Assembly (NCBI GenBank): GCA_045632265.1
Contig: JAZQWG010000025.1
Coordinates: forward strand, 15,858 to 79,857
Direction of reading: 5' to 3'
DNA: 64,000 nucleotides
Source of the DNA: Scatosoma sp045632265
Lineage (GTDB): Bacteria; Bacillota; Clostridia; Christensenellales; Borkfalkiaceae
Under the pieces are notes generated by a model, which saw nothing but the letters and a program-made list of their open reading frames with translations, made no database searches and was not told where the DNA came from. The first letter of the stretch is position 1, and every line of letters begins with the position of its first letter. A program made the position numbers and the translations under genes. This document shows positions 10,601 through 17,689 of the stretch, in pieces.

Positions 10601-11483
10601 CGTGGTCACGCATGTCTTCACCACCGTCTTCCAAGGACACTTGCTTGGGCGAAACCCAACAGAAGTGGGAAATACTCTTAAAGCCGTAAGTGATGAACGT
10701 GTTCAAGTTCCAACGCACTTCGTCGGCGTTGGGCTTTCTCATACCCGACCACCAGCCCGTTTGCGAGAAACCGCCCGTCTTCATCCTATCGTTTGCATAC
10801 GCAACCTTACGGATAGTTTCCATATCGGAAAAATAGGACGAACGTACCGTTTCCGTTCCCGTGAACGGATAATGGTCGTAATACAAATATTCCATATTTT
10901 CCGCACCTACGGTGTCAACCCAGTTGTTTACGTAATCGGAATACGTACCGCCAAGCGCCGTCGAGCCCGCATAGTTAGGATACAAGTTTACAAACGGACG
11001 GCGAGAAGGATCAGCTTCAAGATAAGCCATGTACGCATCCTTGGTAGCTTGAAATTGCGATGCGCTCGGTTCGTCTTTGATATAATAGCCGATACAATTA
11101 TCTAATTTTTCCATTAAATCTGGATTATAAGATTTTGTTGCGGCATCATAAAGATACGTCATGCCGTATTGCCCGTAAAGTTCATCAATTTCTTCATACG
11201 AAGGTACGTTAAAGCCACCCGCGGGCGGGTTTGCCCCAGCGTTTGCTACGTGCCATTGAAAGTTAAGCCCCGCTTCCGCCATTTCCTTTGTTTGTTCAGC
11301 ATAAGACTTTTTATCCGTGCTGTAATAGCTGAGCCAACTTGAAAGTAAAAACTCGTCCACGATTTCCACCTTTTCCGCTTTTGCCACCGTCGTAGTAGCA
11401 TTTTTTTGAAGATTGTTTATCGCCACGGACGACGTAAAAATTGCCGCCATTGCGAGCGTTAAACAAATTGCACTTCTTTTCAT
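7671..11483 (-). CDS. Large multidomain surface glycosidase-like protein with Cys-type C-terminal sorting signal
   Basis: 1270 residues, exported. A signal peptide ends near residue 36 (TTTVAKA). Residues 40-490 form a TIM-barrel-like region with YYIKDEP and YLYYDHYPF strips, closely similar to the 458-residue lipoprotein at 28207-29583. Next come a chitobiase-C-like module (IYYTLDGSFPQ), a discoidin/F5-8-like module, a LamG-like jelly-roll region, an Ig-like module, and FIVAR-like helical repeats (about 1050-1225). The end is GGCKNALGGG, a hydrophobic helix, then KRKKDEE: a tripartite anchor without LPXTG. The protein probably binds and trims complex glycans at the cell surface. It is the last gene of locus B, 80 bases after the previous stop, separated by a hairpin. 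Enzyme specificity is unknown. Confidence 0.85.
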   Translation of the reverse strand: MKRSAICLTLAMAAIFTSSVAINNLQKNATTTVAKAEKVEIVDEFLLSSWLSYYSTDKKSYAEQTKEMAEAGLNFQWHVANAGANPPAGGFNVPSYEEIDELYGQYGMTYLYDAATKSYNPDLMEKLDNCIGYYIKDEPSASQFQATKDAYMAYLEADPSRRPFVNLYPNYAGSTALGGTYSDYVNNWVDTVGAENMEYLYYDHYPFTGTETVRSSYFSDMETIRKVAYANDRMKTGGFSQTGWWSGMRKPNADEVRWNLNTFITYGFKSISHFCWVSPKQVSLEDGGEDMRDHVIDQYGNKTELYDPMVQYNWEIRQLGSLLMGIDCAHAYHSGANIVDGVEKLPKSFFIQPQDKSSNFIISLFNSKDDSERYIMIMNNSTSESKKTKFSIDASSGVSSLTKYSTTIDTDNLPDPTNLGATLGALKEDRISLSDGYIEEEFKPGEVKIYKLNGDDIVINEGVATPEIALASGSYIGEQYAAIRSSQPNAKIYYTLDGSFPQVDASGNPKGSTKLYTGPIKIGTTGEWKYYGLRAAAIMNGEYSQLVEADYIITDGTRNVSLGADVSFYNKEFTELIEVDNEKQSNVSGSVVVDGYHDPYTEVFTKKDADGQNTITGWAVVDMKQVQRINKIVTSFWANWEFEDVIIQTSEDGNTWQTVFNNDTDGSMYSVTGEIGTDGKYEDSMYSGNVFSFADRNVRFIRVYNIGRGGGVLNGKSIWQEISAFCGFDVNTLQNVDVLTKNYTNKSSWYELGGSQWTIENETLSLQGTGDWGRALVFTEKKYKNFIVEGTFSMNDVTAGLVGFQLYKTTANGVLNGNNGYVVFVENGGRVGAYDGVNGGPHEFGGTNIKAANFTPEEFTFRVTSIGDLLTIDINGMPVYATRHERANMDAGYIAVHAGSIGITVSNLWIMELGAANNVDGIYFEDALYEQSATVQTAVKVLDTKDVALATLPSTVSFTTVGKNVVSVPVIEWTCNDYNRLEAGWNTFTAQLDTSNLTGVSNALNLQAVAKVWVSAGFDGSALQEYIDLAFSLDPYDFTEESWRELEQKLQTAIEIMEDPFTVQNSVNVASFQLFDALKALVNINQNKSALNALLDTCNYQADKYTTASYTNYERALQAALDMQSDNLASQAEINTAVSNLQTAISRLVALFDKSILSDAVAQAKALDASLYTSSSYAKLTAAIAQAESVLEMDKVSMAIGELAMSDLQTATAELKLIAPANNNANNAPTGDTTVADEKGGCKNALGGGLGVALVGAAVVAVVKRKKDEE

Positions 11484-11508
11484 TATTATTCTACTCCTTT
11501 TTCCAAAG

Positions 11509-11539
11509 AAGCGGCGATAAAGCCAATTTATCGCCGCTT
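11509..11539 (-). terminator. Intercistronic hairpin, possible attenuator
   Basis: A perfect 13-base-pair stem (11509-11521 with 11527-11539, core GCGGCGATAAA) lies between the 1022- and 1270-residue surface-protein genes. The minus-strand tail is only TTCTTTGG, a weak U-tract, so it may reduce read-through or protect the upstream mRNA end without stopping transcription completely. Confidence 0.6.
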
Positions 11540-11563
11540 TCCCTACAAAATGTTAGACTTAAA

Positions 11564-14500
11564 TTAGTCTTCCTTCTTCTTTTTAAGCAACTTAACGCCT
11601 GCTAAGCCAACGAGAGCAAGACCTGCACTTGCTACGCTTGCAACGCTGCTGCAACCGCCCTTGTTTTCAACTTCGGGTGCGGTGGTGTCGTTGTTGCCGT
11701 CGTCCGTGTTGCCGGGGTTGTTGTCACCCGTGTTATCGTCGCCCGAAGGAACGTCAGCGGGTTTTTCAACCAAAGCATCTTCAGCCGCTTCGATAGCTGC
11801 CACTGCATCAGCAACTTCTTCCGCCGTAGCATCATCATTTTCCAAAACTAATTGCGCTTCTGCTTTTGCATCTTTCCATGCTTGAACGCTGATTGCCGTG
11901 TATGCATCTTCGTCAATCGTGGAAGCGATAGCTGCCTTCAATGCAACGATAGAAACCAAAGCTTCTTGCGCATCTTCCAAATCAGCCTTTGCCGCATCGA
12001 TTACGTCTTGCATAAGTTTTTGGGGAAGCAATGCTTCAGCTGCCGCAAGTTTGTCTTCCAATACTGCCCAGCTGCCTGCCGTGTAGTCTTCTTCAACAAG
12101 TTCGTCACAAGCTTCAATAAGAGCTACAAGTTCGGACATGTCGCCGTAAGCAACCAAGCCTTCGTGTGCGCTTACAAGCGCGTTGTAATACGTTTCAACG
12201 TCAGCCTTGGAAACTTCTTGCAAACCAAGGATTTGTTCCGCATCAAGCATTGCGTCGATAAGCGTTGCATAGCTAAGCGGCGTGAAATCGTCTTCGTCGT
12301 AAGCTGCTGCGTTGATTTGAGCATACAATTCAGCAAGAGCCGTCGTATCGCCCTTTTCTACCAAGCCGTCCAAAACTGCATTCAAAGCGTTAAGCGCAGC
12401 CGTAGCTTCTTCAACGGAAGCATCCGTATCGTCATTTACTTGCGTAGCCGTAGCCAAAGCTTCGGACAAGCCTACAACCGTTGCGGACATATAGTTATCT
12501 TCATTAATAGCGCCTGCCGTAGCAACTGCCGTAGCAAGAGCCGATTTATCTTTTGCAAGTTCTTTCAAAGCTACTTTTGCTGCCGTAATGCTTTCTACGT
12601 AGCCAGCAATCGTGCTTTCGGAAACGGTGATTTCAGCGATAGCCGCTTTTGCTTCCGTCACAAGCGAATTCAAAGGCGACCACGTCTTAACCGTGTAATC
12701 AGCGCCGTTCAACGCATCCACTTCGCCAAGCAACGCATCCAACGCGCTAGTGTCAGCCTTTTCTACTTTTACAACTACCGAGTAGCTTGCGGGAAGAATA
12801 TCGAATACGTCGTCAACTGCGATTGCAGGAACGCTTGCCGTAAACGTGTATTCGCCCAACGTCATATCAGCCCAGTTAGCACATTCCCAAGCGAGAGCAA
12901 TTTCACCCGTTGCGCCGTTCATCGTCGTGTAGTTAAGCGTTGCGGGCAACAATGCCTTTACGCCGTCCAAGTTCGTGCCAGGGATAACGTTCATTTCCGT
13001 AGCAACGCTGTCAACCGATTTCAACGTATCTTTCATTTCGGGATCAGCAACTGCTGCGCCGCCCTTCGACCAAACTTGAATTTCAGCAAACGTCGTCGTG
13101 TTGAACGAGCCGCCGTTTTCACCTTCGCTGTTGGTCAAACGAACGTATTGTGCTTTTACGCCGTTTGCAGCATAAGTACGCAAACCATCACCTAAACTGT
13201 CAACGCCACGGTTGCCGTTCCAACCCGTTTCACCTCTCGTATCAGCGGAACAACCTACTTGACCACCGTCGTAAATAACCGTTTCGCCGTCGTCAGCATA
13301 GATAGGATTATCTTCGCACGAGAAAATGGTCGTCACGCCCGTTTCAAAGGCAGGGTCGTTGGAAACTTGGATAACAACGTTGGTAAAACACCAAGCGGAG
13401 CAATAGCTTGCTTTAATGCTGTCAATTTCAATTTCCGAGCCTAAATCAAGGAACACCCAAGCGTGCGTATTAGCAGCTTGAGGCGAACGGTTTTGCGCTG
13501 CTGCCCAACCTGCATTTCCGTCGGTAAGAGAATCTAACGAACTACCGTTGAAATTGTCACCGTAGAAGCCTTGTGCATCGGGATAATACGAACCGTGAGC
13601 AAGCACCTCGTTCATATCCGTCAAGCTTCTAAACGAGATGTCTGCTTTGGGCGCATAGTTTTCGGAAGGAATCGTAAGTTTATAAACGTAATCAGCCGCC
13701 GCACTTTGCTTGCCGTCAACAACAGCAATCGCTCTCAAAGCAACCGAGCCCGTCCAAGAAGATGCGTCGATTGCGCCTTCATATTTCGTCGAATTTTTCG
13801 TAGGATAGCTGCCGTCAAGCGTATAGTAGATTTCCGCATCGCCGATTGCCGACAATTCAACCGTCGTCATCGTTGCATACGAACCAGAGGCAACGCTTGC
13901 TTTAGGGGCAACAATGCCTTCCGTCACAGCGAAAACTTGCAATTCGCAAAGTTCCGTTACGTTAGCCGCACCGCCGTTTGCGCCATCGCTGTTGGTCATA
14001 CGAACGTATTGTGCAACAACGTCGTCTGCATCATAAGTACGCAAACCACCGCCAACGCTGTCAACGCCCGTATTGCCGTTCCAACCCGTTTGATCTTTCG
14101 TATCAACGGAACAACCTACTTGACCGCCGTTATAAACAACCGTCGAGCCATCGTCAGCATATACCGTATCCGTGACAGCAAACACCGTCGTCACGCCCGT
14201 TTCAAAGGTAGGGTCGTTGGAAACTTGGATAACAACGTTGGTGAAGCACCAACCCGCCAAATAACCAACTTTAATTTCATCAATGGAATATTGTGCACCC
14301 AAGTCGAGATATGCCCAAGCGTGCGTATTTGCAGTTGCCGTCGAACGGTTTTGCGCCGTACCCCAGTTTGCATCGCCGTCCGTAAGGCTCAACATCGAAT
14401 AGCCGTCTTGTCCGTAGAAGTTGGGGGTGTCAGGCCAGTATGCACTCCACTCAACTTCCGTCGTCACGTCCGTCAAGCTTCTAAACGAAACTTCTTTGCC

Positions 14501-14632
14501 ATAAGCAACGTTAGACGTTTTCAATTCTGCGGGAACGTCTTCAACAGCTGCCGATGCGCCAATCGTTGCCAAGCCGCCAAATGCCGCCGTCAACATCAAC
14601 GCGCTCAATAAAGCTATGCCTTTTTTCTTCAT
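11564..14632 (-). CDS. Surface protein with duplicated discoidin-like modules, FIVAR-like repeats and Cys-type C-terminal anchor
   Basis: 1022 residues. The signal peptide ends at ATIGASA (about residue 28). Residues 41-237 are a discoidin/F5-8-like carbohydrate-binding module, followed by a chitobiase-C-like module (IYYTLDGSYPT). A near copy of the discoidin module occupies about 326-523. An Ig-like segment (about 530-630) and about five FIVAR-like three-helix repeats (640-975) follow, then a Pro/Asp/Asn-rich spacer. The tail is GGCSSVASV, a hydrophobic helix and LLKKKKED. No catalytic domain is visible, so this looks like an adhesive or glycan-presenting protein. Its tail matches those of the proteins at 7671 and 20217, suggesting one shared sorting route. 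Confidence 0.85.
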   Translation of the reverse strand: MKKKGIALLSALMLTAAFGGLATIGASAAVEDVPAELKTSNVAYGKEVSFRSLTDVTTEVEWSAYWPDTPNFYGQDGYSMLSLTDGDANWGTAQNRSTATANTHAWAYLDLGAQYSIDEIKVGYLAGWCFTNVVIQVSNDPTFETGVTTVFAVTDTVYADDGSTVVYNGGQVGCSVDTKDQTGWNGNTGVDSVGGGLRTYDADDVVAQYVRMTNSDGANGGAANVTELCELQVFAVTEGIVAPKASVASGSYATMTTVELSAIGDAEIYYTLDGSYPTKNSTKYEGAIDASSWTGSVALRAIAVVDGKQSAAADYVYKLTIPSENYAPKADISFRSLTDMNEVLAHGSYYPDAQGFYGDNFNGSSLDSLTDGNAGWAAAQNRSPQAANTHAWVFLDLGSEIEIDSIKASYCSAWCFTNVVIQVSNDPAFETGVTTIFSCEDNPIYADDGETVIYDGGQVGCSADTRGETGWNGNRGVDSLGDGLRTYAANGVKAQYVRLTNSEGENGGSFNTTTFAEIQVWSKGGAAVADPEMKDTLKSVDSVATEMNVIPGTNLDGVKALLPATLNYTTMNGATGEIALAWECANWADMTLGEYTFTASVPAIAVDDVFDILPASYSVVVKVEKADTSALDALLGEVDALNGADYTVKTWSPLNSLVTEAKAAIAEITVSESTIAGYVESITAAKVALKELAKDKSALATAVATAGAINEDNYMSATVVGLSEALATATQVNDDTDASVEEATAALNALNAVLDGLVEKGDTTALAELYAQINAAAYDEDDFTPLSYATLIDAMLDAEQILGLQEVSKADVETYYNALVSAHEGLVAYGDMSELVALIEACDELVEEDYTAGSWAVLEDKLAAAEALLPQKLMQDVIDAAKADLEDAQEALVSIVALKAAIASTIDEDAYTAISVQAWKDAKAEAQLVLENDDATAEEVADAVAAIEAAEDALVEKPADVPSGDDNTGDNNPGNTDDGNNDTTAPEVENKGGCSSVASVASAGLALVGLAGVKLLKKKKED
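13063..14512 (-). repeat. Intragenic duplication of a discoidin-like module
   Basis: Two coding units of about 590 bases (about 13921-14512 and 13063-13657) encode near-identical strips such as CFTNVVIQVSNDP, GWNGN and LRTY. Long stretches match at DNA level too, for example around 13365-13390 and 14215-14240, which points to a fairly recent tandem duplication. Confidence 0.8.
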
Positions 14633-14684
14633 AAAATCCTCCTTAATCCAACACTTTTGTGTTTATAGTTTTTGAATTTTTGGC

Positions 14685-14711
14685 TCGTGGGGCGATAGGC
14701 TCACCCCACGA
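14685..14711 (-). other. Stable hairpin in the gap before the 1022-residue surface gene
   Basis: The arms TCGTGGGG (14685-14692) and CCCCACGA (14704-14711) pair perfectly. On the minus strand the hairpin is followed by A-rich rather than T-rich sequence, so it is not a classical terminator. It lies 53 bases before the start at 14632 and may be a 5' stabiliser or processing site. Confidence 0.55.
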
Positions 14712-14783
14712 TATAATTTTACAATATTTATAATAAAACAACAATGGACAATTGTGTATATTTTTGTTTTTTTTACACTTTTT

Positions 14784-17687
14784 TTAGCCAACAATCAAAG
14801 ACAAGTTGTCAATGATAATCGACGAAGGCATCCATACGTCAAAGGTAAGGTTGGTGCATGCCGCCGTGGGAACGAACTTGAACTCGATATGCACAAATCC
14901 GTTTGCATCGGGATTACCCACGGATGCTTGCGTACCTACTTGTTGCGTTTCGTTTGCAATCGTATAGGTTTCCCCCGATTTTACTACACGCAAGTAGGTG
15001 ACGTCTTTGCCACTACCAAACGTGATAGGCATCCAGCAGCTGTTGCCTGCGATAACGAAGTTGTTTGCGGTGTTGATTTCGACAATCTTCAAATCGAACG
15101 AGAAGGTGTACGTTTTGCCTTCTTCAAATTCTACGTTGTAGAACTCGCCACCAAGCGAAAGCATTGTTGCCGAAGTCGTGTTCGTCAAAAGCATACCGTT
15201 GCCACTCTTGCCGTCCGTCATTTCTTGCGACATGTTATACGCAAAGCCCTTTTCCAACCCGCCGTTTTCAAAGTCAACGAACAAGAGTTTGCTGCTGGTG
15301 ACAACAAAGTCAAGTTTCGCATCCGTTGCAAACGTGATCGTTAAATCTTCCGAAGAAGAAATGCTGTTTAAGTAGCTTTCCTTTAAGATGAGTTGGTTGC
15401 CGCTGATTTCGTAATCTACGTTTTCAGCCAACGTCTTCTTCGTGTCGGAAATGATTGCGCTGCTCAATGCAAATTCGTCGGGGTTAACGCTCAAGCTCAT
15501 GTCGCCGTCCATTGCGTAATGCATGTTGCCCGAAATGCTCAATGCGTATTTGTTGACTACAATATTGATATCATAGAAAGAGTTGGTGCAGCAAACGGTG
15601 ATTTCGTTGTCGCCTGCGGGAATCGAGGACAAGAATTCTTTCTTCAACGTGATTTTGCCGTTTGCGTACGTATAATCGCTTGCCGTCAACGCTCCGCCGT
15701 CGTAGTTGATACCGATTACTTTTGCCGAGCAATCAAGAACTACGTCTTCTTGCGTGTTCTTGGGCACTCTCACAATTTCGGGAAGGCGCGCAGAGTTTGC
15801 AAGAGAAACGGGTGCTAATACGAAGTTATCCACCACGAAATCGGTGTTCATCCATACGGGCATTTCCAAACGAGTCCACGTGGATTCGTAAACGAATTCA
15901 AAGGACAAGCGATACCATTCGCCCACCTTGACAAATTCGTAGCGCGCGCACTTGGATTCGGGATAGAAATAATAGCCGTTGTCGTTGTTATAACGAATAT
16001 AGCCGATATCCGCGTTGCCTGCCGCCGTCTTGAAGTAGATAGGCATTAACAAGTCGAGAACGCTACTCGTGCCTGCAACCGTATTATTGAATTTGAAATA
16101 CGTCGTCACGGAATACGTCGTGCCGCTAACAAAGTTGTAATTTACGTTGTCGCTATCAAATACAAGCATCGTGCCTGCGCTGGTGCTGACTACGCTGCCG
16201 CCGTTGCCGAACAAGCCGTCCGTCGTGCCCACAGTCAAATCTTGACCATAGCCTTTATCGGGGGCTACGAAACTGTCGTAGTTGATGATAAACGCATCGG
16301 AAGGATTGACGTCAATCGTCACGTAGCAATCTACGGTGTTGCCCTTTTGGTCGTAAACAACCACTTCGTAAACGCCCTTGTCAAGCGTTAACAAGAAAGC
16401 ACGTTTGATACGCAATGCGCCGTTTTGATAGGTGTACGCATCGCTGGGCAATACTGCGCCGCCAAGTGTCACCGTCTTTAACGAGCCGATACCAAAGTCC
16501 ATCTTAAAGCCAACGTCCGTCGTGGAGAATTTCTTCACGCGCGTCGTGTCGGTGAACACCACTTTTTCTCTTTCAATCGTCAAAGTGAAGTCAACCGAGC
16601 CACCCGTCGTCGTCAAGGTGAATTTGTTTTCCCCTACGGGAAGTTTGGATACGTAGTCTTCGTTCAACGTCAATTTCGCCGCTTGACGAGTGTAATCGTT
16701 TTCGTCAACGATAAGACCGTTGAGTTTCAAGGACACGAAGTCGCCATTGTTATAATTTACGCTGTATTCCACGCTCGTTGCAACTTCGTCAAGGGTGACT
16801 TTTTGCGAAGCGGGAGATACGCTAGGCGTGCCAAGCGTCGAAGATGAACCGCTGCCAGGAAGTTTTACGCCCGTGTAGCCGTTGTTGATAATATCGTCAA
16901 GACCTTGACCTAAATCAGCGTGTTCGTATTGATTACTTTCGTTGCCCTTTTGCGAAGAACTACCTAATCCGCGTACTTTGAAATTGTCAAACGCGCAATC
17001 GTTATTGACGGAAATCAAGGAAATGTAGCCTTTCGTATAGTCGGTTGCGTTTACCGTGATGTTTGCCACTTGCACGCTATCAATATATACTTTTACGCTC
17101 GAGCCTTCCGCGCGGATACGCATGTTATGCCACATCAAAGGATAATACTCGTTGACGTTGGGGATATTTTCTTCGATAATACCGTTGGTGATAGGACCCC
17201 AGAAGGTGATTTTGCCGTTTTGTTGCATGAATACACCCGTGCCGCCCCCTTCAACTGTATAGTTTTTGCCGGGGATTTGTTGGCGAATACCGATTACGGG
17301 CCAGTAAGGAGTGAGAGAGCCGGCTTTGAAATCTACACTCATTTCAAAATCGTCGTACACTTCGCTGACGTATGTCATAATCGCAATGTTTACCGTATCA
17401 GCGGCGGAATCTACGTTCCCCGTGCGGTAAATTGCCTCGTCGATTATATCCCAGCTGTATTCGAGTTTATCGCCACGGCGAGCGTTTTGCGAAGAGCAAA
17501 AATAGAAATCGAAATGTTCGTTTATCGAAGTTTCGCTTTCAAACGTTTCTTCTACGTCCCACGTTTCCGCAACCGCTTGGGGCGTCATATCCGCCCCTTG
17601 CGCATCAGCCGAAACGTAATTTGTTGCACTCACAGCGCCAAGCGTGAGAACTGACATAAGACCTAATACTGTTAATATTTTCTTCAT
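14784..17687 (-). CDS. Secreted multimodular carbohydrate-binding protein with X2-like modules
   Basis: About 967 residues. A signal peptide ends near VSADA (residue 30). Residues 30-245 resemble a LamG-like jelly roll (MWHNMRIRAEGSSVKVYID). After a Ser-rich linker come X2-like Ig modules (SVSPASQKVTLDEVATSVEY and similar, about 280-465 and 640-800), alternating with two jelly-roll binding modules (470-640 and 805-965). No membrane anchor or catalytic strip is visible, so it may be released or held by binding. The open frame begins with GTG at 17693, which overlaps the previous stop. I prefer the ATG at 17687 because GAGG then sits seven bases upstream. Translation is probably coupled to the preceding gene. 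Confidence 0.78.
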   Translation of the reverse strand: MKKILTVLGLMSVLTLGAVSATNYVSADAQGADMTPQAVAETWDVEETFESETSINEHFDFYFCSSQNARRGDKLEYSWDIIDEAIYRTGNVDSAADTVNIAIMTYVSEVYDDFEMSVDFKAGSLTPYWPVIGIRQQIPGKNYTVEGGGTGVFMQQNGKITFWGPITNGIIEENIPNVNEYYPLMWHNMRIRAEGSSVKVYIDSVQVANITVNATDYTKGYISLISVNNDCAFDNFKVRGLGSSSQKGNESNQYEHADLGQGLDDIINNGYTGVKLPGSGSSSTLGTPSVSPASQKVTLDEVATSVEYSVNYNNGDFVSLKLNGLIVDENDYTRQAAKLTLNEDYVSKLPVGENKFTLTTTGGSVDFTLTIEREKVVFTDTTRVKKFSTTDVGFKMDFGIGSLKTVTLGGAVLPSDAYTYQNGALRIKRAFLLTLDKGVYEVVVYDQKGNTVDCYVTIDVNPSDAFIINYDSFVAPDKGYGQDLTVGTTDGLFGNGGSVVSTSAGTMLVFDSDNVNYNFVSGTTYSVTTYFKFNNTVAGTSSVLDLLMPIYFKTAAGNADIGYIRYNNDNGYYFYPESKCARYEFVKVGEWYRLSFEFVYESTWTRLEMPVWMNTDFVVDNFVLAPVSLANSARLPEIVRVPKNTQEDVVLDCSAKVIGINYDGGALTASDYTYANGKITLKKEFLSSIPAGDNEITVCCTNSFYDINIVVNKYALSISGNMHYAMDGDMSLSVNPDEFALSSAIISDTKKTLAENVDYEISGNQLILKESYLNSISSSEDLTITFATDAKLDFVVTSSKLLFVDFENGGLEKGFAYNMSQEMTDGKSGNGMLLTNTTSATMLSLGGEFYNVEFEEGKTYTFSFDLKIVEINTANNFVIAGNSCWMPITFGSGKDVTYLRVVKSGETYTIANETQQVGTQASVGNPDANGFVHIEFKFVPTAACTNLTFDVWMPSSIIIDNLSLIVG

Positions 17688-17689
17688 TT

